Assembly: GCA_947488175.1 (NCBI GenBank)
Contig: CANKYO010000009.1
Coordinates: forward strand, 1-64,000
Direction: 5' to 3'
Length of the DNA stretch: 64,000 nucleotides
Origin: an uncultured Paracoccaceae bacterium
GTDB lineage: Bacteria; Pseudomonadota; Alphaproteobacteria; Rhodobacterales; Rhodobacteraceae
Shown here: in pieces, positions 29,194 through 37,648 of the stretch
How positions within the stretch are numbered: the stretch's first letter is position 1
Layout of the letters: every line of letters begins with the position of its first letter
The notes under the pieces: generated by a model
Databases searched by the model: none
The model's input: only the letters and a program-made list of their open reading frames with translations
Told to the model about the DNA's origin: nothing
Position numbers and translations under genes: made by a program

Positions 29194-30779
29194 AAGACTT
29201 CGCCACCCTCTTCACCCGCATTGATGAGTCCACCAAGACCACGGTCAAAACCGCAGCTTTAGCCGACTATTTTCGCACCGCCGATCCCAGCGACAAGCTC
29301 TGGACCATCGCCCTTTTTACCGGTCGTCGCCCCAAGCGGACGATCACTGCGACGCGCTTACGCGAATGGGCGGCCGAGGTTGCGGGCCTGCCCGATTGGC
29401 TGTTCGAGGAAAGCTACAGCATCGTCGGTGACCTCGCCGAGACGATCGCCCTGGTCCTGCCGCCCGCCGAGCACGACGATGACCAATCCTTAACCTATTG
29501 GATCAATACTATAAAAACGCTCTCCACGTTGGCGGAGGAGGACCGCAAGGCAGGCATTCTGAAAGCGTGGAACAGCCTGCCCACAACACAGCGGTTTCTC
29601 TTTACCAAGCTGCTGACGGGCGGTTTCCGGATCGGGGTTAGCGCCAAGTTAATTACCCGCGCGCTGGCGCAGACGACAGGCCAGCCAGAACCGGAACTGA
29701 CCCACAAACTGATGGGCAGCTGGACGCCCGACACGGCCACTTGGGAAACCCTGATCGAAGCGGATGATCCCACCGCCGATCTCTCTCGCCCCTACCCTTT
29801 TTATCTGGCTTATCAACTGGATAGTCTTGATGACCTTGGCCCGCCCGCTGACTGGAACGCCGAACGCAAATGGGACGGCATCCGCGGCCAGCTGATCATT
29901 CGGGGCGGCGAACATCACCTCTGGTCGCGCGGCGAAGACCTGATGACCGACCGCTTCCCGGAACTCAGCACCTTGAAAGACTACCTGCCGGACGGCACTG
30001 TCATCGACGGTGAAATCCTCGCCTTCGCCGACGAAAAACCGCTTTCTTTCAACGCCTTACAAAAACGCATCGGGCGCAAGACAGTGCCGAAGAAACTACT
30101 GACTGAGGCACCCGTGATCTTGATGGCCTATGATCTCTTGGAACATCAGGGGCAGGATATTCGGCAAGCCCCACTCGCCGAACGCCGCAACACCTTGGCA
30201 TCGCTGATAAATCAAACGCCGGACGAAACGCCGATCCGCCTTTCTGAGGCCGTGGACTTTGCCACATGGAAAGATCTGGCGCAGGCCCGCGACCAATCCC
30301 GGGACATCGGCGCGGAAGGCCTGATGCTCAAACGGCTCGACAGCCCCTATCTTTCCGGGCGCAAGCGGGGTGACTGGTGGAAATGGAAGATCGATCCACT
30401 GACCATCGACGCAGTGATGATCTATGCCCAGGCGGGCCACGGGCGGCGCGCGAACCTCTTCACCGACTACACATTCGCGGTCCGCCAGGGCAATGATTTG
30501 GTCCCATTTACAAAGGCTTACTCCGGCCTGACCGATGCCGAATTTCGCGAAATCACCGCCTGGGTCCGCAAGAACACCCTGCAGCGTTTCGGCCCCGTCC
30601 GGCAGGTGCCGCCAACCCATGTGTTCGAAATCGCCTTCGAAGGCATCCAGGCCAGCCCACGCCACAAATCCGGCGTCGCCCTGCGGTTTCCCCGCATGTT
30701 GCGCTGGCGCAAGGACAAACCGGTGGATGAGGCGAACACGCTTGATGATCTTAAGGAAATGCTGGCCACCTATGGCTGA
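29190..30779 (+). CDS. ATP-dependent DNA ligase, bacterial ligase-exonuclease type
   Basis: 529 residues. The adenylated lysine is Lys227 in ERKWDGIRG. IDGEILAF, EGLMLKRLDSPY and WWKWKIDP are the other nucleotidyltransferase motifs, preceded by an N-terminal DNA-binding domain and followed by an OB fold. It joins nicks, presumably in repair with the coupled exonuclease. Such systems usually include an Lhr-like helicase and a phosphoesterase; neither is in this window. Confidence 0.93.
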   Translation: MKDFATLFTRIDESTKTTVKTAALADYFRTADPSDKLWTIALFTGRRPKRTITATRLREWAAEVAGLPDWLFEESYSIVGDLAETIALVLPPAEHDDDQSLTYWINTIKTLSTLAEEDRKAGILKAWNSLPTTQRFLFTKLLTGGFRIGVSAKLITRALAQTTGQPEPELTHKLMGSWTPDTATWETLIEADDPTADLSRPYPFYLAYQLDSLDDLGPPADWNAERKWDGIRGQLIIRGGEHHLWSRGEDLMTDRFPELSTLKDYLPDGTVIDGEILAFADEKPLSFNALQKRIGRKTVPKKLLTEAPVILMAYDLLEHQGQDIRQAPLAERRNTLASLINQTPDETPIRLSEAVDFATWKDLAQARDQSRDIGAEGLMLKRLDSPYLSGRKRGDWWKWKIDPLTIDAVMIYAQAGHGRRANLFTDYTFAVRQGNDLVPFTKAYSGLTDAEFREITAWVRKNTLQRFGPVRQVPPTHVFEIAFEGIQASPRHKSGVALRFPRMLRWRKDKPVDEANTLDDLKEMLATYG

Positions 30780-30842
30780 CAGCCTTTCCACTGTCGTCGC
30801 GTCAACCTATATAGCGTCAAATAAACCAACGAGAGGTGAAAG

Positions 30843-32660
30843 ATGCATCTTCCCCAGCCTGTTTTCGACGCCAATGCCAGCGGTGGCAAGAACCTTGGTG
30901 ATTTGCCCGAATGGGACCTGACCGATCTTTATCCCAGCACTGACGCCCCCGAATTGAAGCGCGATCTGGATTGGCTGGAACGGGAATGTGCAGATTTTGC
31001 AAAGACTTACGAAGGCAAACTGGCGGAACTGGATGCAGCGGGGCTGCTGAAGGCCGTGCAGCGCTACGAACAGATAGATGTCATCGCCGGGCGCATCATG
31101 TCATTCGCGGGCCTGCGGTATTACCAGATCACCACGGATAGCGACCGCGCCAAATTCATGGCCGATTGTCAGGATCAAATCACCAATTTCACCACACCGC
31201 TTGTCTTCTACAGCCTTGAATTCAACCGGCTTGAGGATGATCATCTGGCCGGGTTGCTGGCCGAAAACGCCGACCTCGCCCGCTACAAACCCGTGTTTGA
31301 CCGGATGCGCGCGATGAAGCCGCACCAATTGTCAGACGAGTTGGAAAAATTCCTGCATGATCAATCCACTGTCGGGTCAGCCGCGTGGAACCGCCTGTTC
31401 GATGAAACCATGGCAGCACTGGAATTTGAGGTGGATGGCGAGGCGCTGAGCCTTGAAGCCACATTGAACCTGCTGACCGAACAGGACCGCGCCAAACGCG
31501 AGGCCGCAACCCATGCGCTGGCCAAGGTGTTCAACGACAACATCAAGCTGTTTTCACGGGTCCACAACACGCTGGCCAAGGAAAAAGAGATTGAGGATCG
31601 CTGGCGCAAAATGCCCACGCCACAAACCGGTCGGCACCTGTCCAACCATGTGGAAGCCGAAGTGGTCGAGGCGTTACGCAATGCCGTCGTGGCCGCCTAC
31701 CCTCGCCTGTCGCACCGCTATTATGCTTTGAAAGCCAAATGGTTAGGGCTGGACCGGATGCAGGTCTGGGACCGCAATGCACCCCTGCCAATGGAAAGCG
31801 ACAGGATCGTCGATTGGGACGAAGCACGCGAAACGGTCATGACTGCCTATGCCGAATTCGATCCCAAGATGGCGGATATTGCCAAGCCATTTTTTACCGA
31901 TGGTTGGATTGATGCGGCGGTAAAACCGGGTAAGGCACCCGGCGCGTTTGCCCACCCGACCGTGACGCCGGTGCATCCTTACGTGATGCTGAACTATCTG
32001 GGAAAACCCCGCGATGTCATGACCTTGGCGCACGAGCTGGGACATGGTGTGCATCAGGTGCTGGCAGCGGAACAGGGTGAGTTACTCAGTTCCACCCCCC
32101 TGACGCTGGCCGAAACCGCATCGGTCTTTGGCGAAATGCTGACCTTCCGCAAGATGCTGGAAGGTGCCGCGAATGATCAGGAACGCAAGGTCCTGCTCGC
32201 CAATAAGGTCGAGGATATGATCAACACGGTCGTCCGTCAGATCGCGTTCTACGATTTCGAATGCAAACTGCACGCCGCCCGGGCCGAGGGCGAGTTGACG
32301 CCGGATGACATCAACGCGCTGTGGATGTCGGTGCAGGCCGAAAGCCTTGGGCCGGTGTTCGGCTTTGCCGATGGGTACGAGACCTTCTGGGCCTATATCC
32401 CGCATTTCGTCCATTCGCCATTTTACGTCTATGCCTACGCATTCGGGGATGGCCTCGTGAACGCGCTTTATGCAGTCTACGAGGAAGGTGACCCGGATTT
32501 CCGCGCCAAATATTTCGACATGCTGCGCGCCGGTGGATCCAAGCATCACAAGGAATTGCTTGCGCCCTTCGGTCTGGACGCGTCAGACCCCAAATTCTGG
32601 GACAAAGGCCTGGCGATGATCGAAGGCTTCATTGATGAGTTGGAGGCGATGGAGGGGTGA
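30843..32660 (+). CDS. pepF: M3-family oligoendopeptidase F
   Basis: 605 residues. The zinc motif HELGHGVH (397-404) and the upstream helical lid are those of PepF/oligopeptidases, which trim cytoplasmic oligopeptides. GAGAGG stands 7 bases before the ATG at 30843. The stop overlaps the GTG start of the following acetyltransferase gene by 4 bases. Confidence 0.94.
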   Translation: MHLPQPVFDANASGGKNLGDLPEWDLTDLYPSTDAPELKRDLDWLERECADFAKTYEGKLAELDAAGLLKAVQRYEQIDVIAGRIMSFAGLRYYQITTDSDRAKFMADCQDQITNFTTPLVFYSLEFNRLEDDHLAGLLAENADLARYKPVFDRMRAMKPHQLSDELEKFLHDQSTVGSAAWNRLFDETMAALEFEVDGEALSLEATLNLLTEQDRAKREAATHALAKVFNDNIKLFSRVHNTLAKEKEIEDRWRKMPTPQTGRHLSNHVEAEVVEALRNAVVAAYPRLSHRYYALKAKWLGLDRMQVWDRNAPLPMESDRIVDWDEARETVMTAYAEFDPKMADIAKPFFTDGWIDAAVKPGKAPGAFAHPTVTPVHPYVMLNYLGKPRDVMTLAHELGHGVHQVLAAEQGELLSSTPLTLAETASVFGEMLTFRKMLEGAANDQERKVLLANKVEDMINTVVRQIAFYDFECKLHAARAEGELTPDDINALWMSVQAESLGPVFGFADGYETFWAYIPHFVHSPFYVYAYAFGDGLVNALYAVYEEGDPDFRAKYFDMLRAGGSKHHKELLAPFGLDASDPKFWDKGLAMIEGFIDELEAMEG

Positions 32661-33121
32661 TCACCCTGCATCCGCTGCCCCGGTCAGATATTGGCCGGGT
32701 GCAGCACTTGGTCCTACCTGATGCGCAGGTGCCCTTTGTCGGCCCCATCGCGGAAATGACGGCAGATCCCGATTTGCTAAGGCATTTCCATATGGTCGAG
32801 CGTAGTGGCGAACCGGTGGGCTTCTTTAAGCTCGATTGCGATTTTTCACGCCGGATCAAGCGGTTGCCGACGGGAGCTTTGGGGCTACGCGGTGTACTGG
32901 TCGGCGGACAATATCAAAGCAACGGGATCGGCACGGCGCTGTTTTCTGCGCTACAGTCCTATCTGAACGATCAATATCCCGACGCATCCAAAATCTGGTT
33001 ATCAGTCGATACCATCAACCAGGCCGCCATCGCTCTTTATGAAAAGCATGGTTGGACCCGCGACGGGCCTGCATTTGCCGGGCGCAGCGGGCCGGAATGC
33101 GTGATGCGGCTTGAGCTTTAG
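32657..33121 (+). CDS. GNAT-family N-acetyltransferase
   Basis: 154 residues from a GTG start inside the GTGA overlap with pepF. Motif A is LRGVLVGGQYQSNGIGTALF (acetyl-CoA pyrophosphate loop QSNGIG) and motif B SVDTINQAAIALYEKHGW. The acceptor is unknown. Its end overlaps the convergent DUF4389 gene by 4 bases. Confidence 0.87.
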   Translation: MITLHPLPRSDIGRVQHLVLPDAQVPFVGPIAEMTADPDLLRHFHMVERSGEPVGFFKLDCDFSRRIKRLPTGALGLRGVLVGGQYQSNGIGTALFSALQSYLNDQYPDASKIWLSVDTINQAAIALYEKHGWTRDGPAFAGRSGPECVMRLEL

Positions 33122-33405
33122 TCCAGTTCGGTCCACGGCCAGGGTTTCACCTCGCTCGCCGCCGTCTGATAGCGCGCGGCCTTGGCCATCCAGACACCCA
33201 TCGTCGTGCCGATTTCGGCCAGTTGTTCATTGGGTTCGCGCTTGTTGAACAACATGATCACGAACTGCGCAATGGTCAGTAAGCCAAGCAGCGAACTGGC
33301 AATGCTCATCAGAAACGCGATGATCACCATATGCACCGCCCGCAGCCAGATGTTTTCAAAATCGGCGTCGCCTTCGGTGTCGGCCGCTTCGTGATCTTTC
33401 GCCAT
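33118..33405 (-). CDS. DUF4389 membrane protein
   Basis: 95 residues. A charged N-terminus is followed by one long or two adjacent hydrophobic segments (AVHMVIIAFLMSIASSLLGL, then LTIAQFVIMLF), and the end KPWPW matches the aromatic-Pro tail of DUF4389. No function is known. It lies 9 bases downstream of the oxidoreductase gene and is likely cotranscribed with it. Confidence 0.8.
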   Translation of the reverse strand: MAKDHEAADTEGDADFENIWLRAVHMVIIAFLMSIASSLLGLLTIAQFVIMLFNKREPNEQLAEIGTTMGVWMAKAARYQTAASEVKPWPWTELD

Positions 33406-33414
33406 TGTCCCCTC

Positions 33415-34389
33415 CTAATCCGCCGGTAGCCCGGCGGCAAAGACCATATCCATCATTCTCTGCGTCCCGCGCGAAAACTCAAGGGGGCATGGGTATTCTG
33501 CCCCGTCACGCACTGATTTGCCGAAGTTTTCAACCTGCAGAACATAATGATTGACCGCAGGCCAGCGTTCGCTGGTCACAGTTTGCCCACCTGTTTCCAG
33601 TGTCAATTGCGCGATATCGAAAACATTGGCGTTATAAGGGCAGGTCAGCCGCAGCACGCCTTTTTCGCCATGAAACGTGATCTGCTGATACGGAGACATC
33701 CGCATCGACACGACGGCAGAATAGGTGAAATCATCAAACTCCGCGGCCACCTGGGCAAAGACATCAACCCCGTTTTCCATACGCAGCTTTGCATGCGGCA
33801 CCGCCACAGGCTCTGCACCCGTCACAAATCGCGCTGATCCAAACGTATAGACCCCAATATCGCGCAGGCCCCCGCCGCCAGCATCAGCCTGATTGCGGAT
33901 ATTTCCTGTATCGTCGTTAAAGAAACTGAACGCGGCATCCACGTGCACCAGCTTTCCGATCGCCCCGCCCTGCACCAGTTCGCGCGCACGGATGAATTGC
34001 GGATGGTGGACGATCATGAATGCCTCAGCCGCCAGTTTGCCGGACCTGTCCCGCGCCGCGATCAGTGCGTCGAAATCGTCTTCCTGCAACGCCATTGGTT
34101 TCTCGCAAAGCACGTGCTTGCCCGCGTCGAGCGCCTTGATGGTCCAGTCCACATGCAGATGGTTGGGCAGGGGGATATAGATCGCATCAATCGCCGGATT
34201 TTCCAGCAAGGCGTCATAGCTTTCATGCAGCCGTATTCCCGGGGCGAAGGCCCTGAAACCGTTTGCTTTTTCGAGGTTTGACGTCGCAAGTGCCGCCAAT
34301 TCGGCCCCCCTGGCGGCATGTATGGCAGGGCCCATATGTTCGCGGGCAAAATTAGCCGCCCCCAGAATACCCCATCTGATTGGTGTCAT
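33415..34389 (-). CDS. Gfo/Idh/MocA-family oxidoreductase
   Basis: 324 residues. The Rossmann start WGILGAANFA and the family block AGKHVLCEKPMALQ (Glu-Lys-Pro) bind NAD(P); GVYTFGSARFV follows in the C-terminal beta-sheet domain. These enzymes oxidise or reduce sugars and polyols, and the substrate is not deducible. AAGGAG stands 8 bases before the ATG at 34389. Confidence 0.9.
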   Translation of the reverse strand: MTPIRWGILGAANFAREHMGPAIHAARGAELAALATSNLEKANGFRAFAPGIRLHESYDALLENPAIDAIYIPLPNHLHVDWTIKALDAGKHVLCEKPMALQEDDFDALIAARDRSGKLAAEAFMIVHHPQFIRARELVQGGAIGKLVHVDAAFSFFNDDTGNIRNQADAGGGGLRDIGVYTFGSARFVTGAEPVAVPHAKLRMENGVDVFAQVAAEFDDFTYSAVVSMRMSPYQQITFHGEKGVLRLTCPYNANVFDIAQLTLETGGQTVTSERWPAVNHYVLQVENFGKSVRDGAEYPCPLEFSRGTQRMMDMVFAAGLPAD

Positions 34390-34460
34390 CGCAGTCTCCT
34401 TGGGCGGCATGTTAGCGCCAACGCTGACCTAAGGGAAAGGTGCCATCCTATTTCGATACG

Positions 34461-34491
34461 AAAAATCCCCGCCGGATGGACCGACGGGGAT
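34461..34491 (-). terminator. Intrinsic terminator of rpoH
   Basis: On the minus strand ATCCCCGTCGG (34491-34481) pairs with CCGGCGGGGAT (34475-34465) with one mismatch and a TCCAT loop, followed by TTTT (34464-34461). It lies 24 bases past the rpoH stop. Confidence 0.88.
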
Positions 34492-34514
34492 CAATTCTTA
34501 CATGCAGGTCAGGC

Positions 34515-35411
34515 TTATGCCTCGACCAGCATGCCCTTTTTCCGTGCCAGTTCCTGCATTTTCTTCTGCAGCTTCTCGAACGCGCGCACCTCGATCTGGC
34601 GGATCCGTTCGCGGCTGACATCGTACTGACCGCTCAGATCTTCCAGCGTCACGGTTTCTTCGGCCAGACGGCGCTGCACCAGAATGTCCTTTTCGCGGTC
34701 ATTCAGCACGTCCATCGCTTCGGCCAGCAATTCGCGCCGCGCATCCAGCTCATCATGGGCCTCGTAATCGGCGGCGGTATTGGCGCTTTCGTCTTCAAGC
34801 CAGTCCTGCCACTGGGCGGTGCCCTCACCATCAGAGCCGACTTGCGCGTTCAGGGATGCATCCCCGCCTGACAGACGGCGGTTCATCGAAATGACCTCAT
34901 CCTCGGTCACGCCCAGATCGGTCGCGATGCGTTTGACGTTTTCTGGACGCAAATCGCCATCTTCAAGCGCACCAATCCGGTTTTTTGCCTTGCGCAGGTT
35001 AAAGAACAGCTTTTTCTGCGCCGATGTCGTGCCCAATTTCACCAGCGACCACGACCGCAGGATATATTCCTGGATCGAGGCGCGGATCCACCACATGGCA
35101 TAGGTCGCCAGACGAAACCCCTTTTCAGGGTCAAAGCGTTTGACGGCCTGCATCAGGCCCACATTCGCCTCTGAAATCACTTCGGCCTGCGGCAAACCAT
35201 AGCCGCGGTAACCCATGGCGATCTTGGCGGCCAGGCGCAGATGTGATGTGACCATCTGATGGGCAGCATCGGTATCTTCATGGTCCACCCAGCGCTTGGC
35301 CAGCATGTACTCTTCTTCAGGTTCCAGCATCGGAAATTTGCGGATTTCCTGCATGTAACGGTTCAGCCCACCTTCTGGTGATGGTGCTGGTAGATTCTTA
35401 TAATTACTCAC
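34515..35411 (-). CDS. rpoH: RNA polymerase sigma-32 factor (heat shock)
   Basis: 298 residues from a GTG start with AGGAGG 8 bases upstream. The RpoH box QKKLFFNLR (132-140) is diagnostic. Region 2 (PEKGFRLATYAMWWIRASI) and region 4 ([17 protein letters not shown]) are intact. It directs transcription of heat-shock genes. Its own promoter region carries a sigma-32-type promoter (35448-35476), suggesting positive autoregulation, and an intrinsic terminator ends the transcript. Confidence 0.96.
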   Translation of the reverse strand: MSNYKNLPAPSPEGGLNRYMQEIRKFPMLEPEEEYMLAKRWVDHEDTDAAHQMVTSHLRLAAKIAMGYRGYGLPQAEVISEANVGLMQAVKRFDPEKGFRLATYAMWWIRASIQEYILRSWSLVKLGTTSAQKKLFFNLRKAKNRIGALEDGDLRPENVKRIATDLGVTEDEVISMNRRLSGGDASLNAQVGSDGEGTAQWQDWLEDESANTAADYEAHDELDARRELLAEAMDVLNDREKDILVQRRLAEETVTLEDLSGQYDVSRERIRQIEVRAFEKLQKKMQELARKKGMLVEA

Positions 35412-35447
35412 TGTCGTGCCCTCCTAATGTATAAAGGCTTAACATGG

Positions 35448-35476
35448 ATATGGTATCGTTGACGTGACGTTTCAAG
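35448..35476 (-). promoter_or_regulatory. Candidate sigma-32 promoter of rpoH
   Basis: On the minus strand CTTGAA (35476-35471), a 17-base spacer and CCATAT (35453-35448) fit the sigma-32 consensus CTTGAA-N17-CCATNT. The predicted transcription start would lie about 30 bases before the rpoH GTG. Rest of the gap 35412-35571: AT-richer, no gene seen. Confidence 0.7.
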
Positions 35477-35571
35477 ACTAGGTATGAACTTTTCGTAAAG
35501 AGAATATGAACTGATCTGTTTAGTTTGAAAAGTCACATTAAAGTGCATTCACGCACATGCGATTGATTATT

Positions 35572-36600
35572 TCAGCCCTTATCACCAAGCGCGCGCAGTA
35601 ATTCGCGCATATCTGCGGGGATTTCCGCCTCAAACTCCAAAAACTCGCCTGAGACTGGATGAGCGAATCCTAGCGTTGCCGCATGAAGCGCCTGCCGTGG
35701 AAAAGCCGCCGCTGCGTCTGCCCCGCCCTCGCCCACCGCCTTGGGCGAGAGTTTGCGCCTGCCGCCATAGGTTGGGTCACCGATCAATGCGTGACCGCAA
35801 TGGGCCATGTGAACTCTGATCTGGTGTGTGCGTCCGGTTTCCAGCCAGCATTCGATCAGCGCAGCAGCGGGGGGCTGACCCAGAGGGGTCATGATGCGGG
35901 CGCGCGTTACCGCGTGACGCCCGTTTGTGAACGATACCGCCTGACGCTGGCGGTCGGTTTTGTGCCGCCCCAGCAGGGTCTGAACCTTCAGGATATTGCC
36001 GGGTTCAAACGATGTGCCCTTGATCCCGCGCAGACGCGGATCATTGGCATCTGGTACGCCATAACAGACCGCCAGATAGCGCCGGGCAACTGTATGCGCT
36101 GCAAATTGATCCGCTAGTTGGTGATGTGCCCGGTCGGATTTGGCAGCGACCAGCAGACCGGTCGTATCCTTGTCGATCCGGTGAACAATGCCCGGGCGTT
36201 TGAGGCCACCAACACCTGACAGTGTCTCACCACAATGATGGATCAGTGCGTTGACCACCGTGCCGCCCGGTGTGCCGGGTGCGGGATGCACAACCATGCC
36301 TGCCGGTTTGTTGACGACGATCAGGTCGTCATCCTCGAATACCACCTCCAGCGGGATATCTTCGCCGCTGATATGGCTTTCCTCGGCCTCCTCGACCGTC
36401 ACGACCACCTGCGCGCCTTCGGCAATCCGAAACCGCGGGTCGGTAATTACCTGACCATCAACGCTGATGGCTCCATCCGCGATCAGCCTTGCCAAGCGGG
36501 ACCGGCTAAGGGCTGCGTCGTCAGGAACATCGCGACCTAATGCCTTATCAAGGCGCGGGGGCGGGTTTGGGCCGATTTGGAAGGTGACGGTGGTTATCAA
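35572..36600 (-). CDS. rluD: RluA-family pseudouridine synthase (RluD-like)
   Basis: About 342 residues. The S4 domain comes first (RLDKALGRDV, RSRLARLIADG), then the catalytic HRIDKDTTG with Asp143. RluD modifies uridines of 23S rRNA helix 69. The start is uncertain. A TTG at 36600 (GGAG about 11 bases upstream) places the family's N-terminus correctly. A GTG at 36663 would add 21 residues unlike the family and would overlap a palindrome and a DnaA-box-like 9-mer. Confidence 0.9.
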   Translation of the reverse strand: MITTVTFQIGPNPPPRLDKALGRDVPDDAALSRSRLARLIADGAISVDGQVITDPRFRIAEGAQVVVTVEEAEESHISGEDIPLEVVFEDDDLIVVNKPAGMVVHPAPGTPGGTVVNALIHHCGETLSGVGGLKRPGIVHRIDKDTTGLLVAAKSDRAHHQLADQFAAHTVARRYLAVCYGVPDANDPRLRGIKGTSFEPGNILKVQTLLGRHKTDRQRQAVSFTNGRHAVTRARIMTPLGQPPAAALIECWLETGRTHQIRVHMAHCGHALIGDPTYGGRRKLSPKAVGEGGADAAAAFPRQALHAATLGFAHPVSGEFLEFEAEIPADMRELLRALGDKG

Positions 36601-36655
36601 CTGTATTGCACTCCAATTGCCACCGGGTGTGGCCGCAATTGACTGCGTCAATCGC

Positions 36656-36664
36656 TTATCCACA
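36656..36664. promoter_or_regulatory. DnaA-box-like 9-mer
   Basis: TTATCCACA on the plus strand, identical to the strong DnaA-box consensus, between rluD and tRNA-His. About half a match per 64 kb is expected by chance, so a single box means little. Confidence 0.3.
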
Positions 36665-36667
36665 CTC

Positions 36668-36691
36668 TTTCAAAATTCTTGAATTTTGAAA
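36668..36691. repeat. Perfect short palindrome at the 3' end of tRNA-His
   Basis: TTTCAAAATT (36668-36677), loop CTTG, AATTTTGAAA (36682-36691): a perfect 10-bp stem that begins one base after the CCA of the tRNA. No T-run follows on the minus strand, so it is not a classical terminator. It may guide 3' processing or attenuate transcription into rluD. Confidence 0.75.
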
Positions 36692-36692
36692 G

Positions 36693-36769
36693 TGGTACCA
36701 CCTCCTGGTCTCGAACCAGGGACCTCTTGATCCACAATCAAGCGCTCTAACCAACTGAGCTAAGGCGGC
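36693..36769 (-). tRNA. tRNA-His (GTG anticodon)
   Basis: 77 bases with encoded CCA. The anticodon loop TTGATTGTGGATCAA gives GTG, reading CAC/CAT; the T arm is CCTGG-TTCGAGA-CCAGG and the D arm TTAGCTCAGTTGGTTAGAGC. The acceptor stem starts G1-U72 with discriminator A73, and no paired extra G precedes G1. That is the form reported for alphaproteobacteria, in contrast to the G-1/C73 of most bacteria. Confidence 0.95.
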
Positions 36770-36812
36770 ACATCGCCGGATTTAGCGCCAAGGTGCCATG
36801 ATTGCAAGACCT

Positions 36813-37292
36813 TCAGAAGGTAATCTGCCAGGTCTCTTCCACCAGATCGACACCAAAGGAATGCACCGGTTTGGCATCAATCCGCGTGAACCCGTTGCGG
36901 CGATAGATGCGGCCCGCCGCCGCGTGGCTTTCATGGGTCCAGAGGGTCATGCCGTTATAGCCCACAGCCTTGGCAAATTGTAGACAGGTATCCAGCAATG
37001 CCTGCGCCACGCCAGTGCCGCGCGCAGCCTCGACCACGTAAAACAGGCGCAACTTCGCGGTTTCACTATCTAGGCGGACACAAAAAATATGGCCCAGACG
37101 GGTATCGCCATCATGGGCAACCCAACCGGCCTCGCATGCGGGATCATGATCGGCCAGAAAAGCCCTGACAATTTTTGCGACCAATGCCGGAAAGGTATCA
37201 TCGAACCCTTCGGCCTTGGCATAGTGGTCGGCGTGCTGGGAAATGAGCCAATCCGCGTCGCTGGCAGAAAAAGGGCGAAGTGTGAATGTCAT
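36813..37292 (-). CDS. GNAT-family N-acetyltransferase
   Basis: 159 residues. YVVEAARGTGVAQALLDTC is the acetyl-CoA motif A and LWTHESHAAAGRIYRRNGF motif B. The ATG at 37292 gives the expected start MTFTLRPFSASDADW; the frame continues upstream without family similarity. The acceptor is unknown. It lies between tRNA-His and the divergent DUF6324 gene. Confidence 0.87.
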   Translation of the reverse strand: MTFTLRPFSASDADWLISQHADHYAKAEGFDDTFPALVAKIVRAFLADHDPACEAGWVAHDGDTRLGHIFCVRLDSETAKLRLFYVVEAARGTGVAQALLDTCLQFAKAVGYNGMTLWTHESHAAAGRIYRRNGFTRIDAKPVHSFGVDLVEETWQITF

Positions 37293-37371
37293 GGCGCCAG
37301 CTTGCCAACCCGACCCTTGCCATTCAAGCGCCATCGCCTGTAGGACAAAACCAAAGATCAAGAGGATCACC

Positions 37372-37563
37372 ATGGGTATCAACAGCGAACGCGACATCGA
37401 AGCCAATATGCAGATCGGGCCAACGGACCTTGGCATGGTGCGGATTTTCATCGAGGCGGACGGGACAGAGATACCCATGGATTTCGACCCGGAAGAGGCC
37501 GACGAAATCGCCGAAGAGATCCGCGCCGCCGCAGTCGCAGCGCGTGCGATCAGGAAACGGTAG
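37372..37563 (+). CDS. Small conserved protein, probably DUF6324
   Basis: 63 residues. A compact acidic protein (IGPTDLGMVRIFIEADG, then MDFDPEEADEIAEEI) that ends in a basic helix (AARAIRKR). I believe it corresponds to a small Rhodobacterales family of unknown function, DUF6324. AGAGGA stands 6 bases before the ATG. Confidence 0.72.
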   Translation: MGINSERDIEANMQIGPTDLGMVRIFIEADGTEIPMDFDPEEADEIAEEIRAAAVAARAIRKR

Positions 37564-37573
37564 CGGCGGCAAA

Positions 37574-37643
37574 ACAGACTTTTGCAAGAAGTCTGTGAAA
37601 ATCCTTCTCAAGGATTTTGTCCAATTCCTTAGATAAGGAATTG
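37574..37643. repeat. Three perfect hairpins in tandem between convergent genes
   Basis: Hairpin 1: ACAGACTT (37574-37581) with AAGTCTGT (37589-37596), 7-base loop. Hairpin 2: AAAATCCTT (37598-37606) with AAGGATTTT (37610-37618), 3-base loop. Hairpin 3: CAATTCCTT (37622-37630) with AAGGAATTG (37635-37643), 4-base loop. All stems are perfect, and together they fill most of the 85-bp gap between the DUF6324 gene and mmcB. Bidirectional termination or transcript-end protection is possible. I found no second copy of the whole cluster in the window. Confidence 0.85.
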
Positions 37644-37648
37644 ACCTC

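Noticed and set aside
36601..36663. GTG start for rluD at 36663
   Set aside because: The added 21 residues do not look like the family N-terminus and the start overlaps a DnaA-box-like site next to the tRNA palindrome; TTG 36600 is preferred, though not proven.
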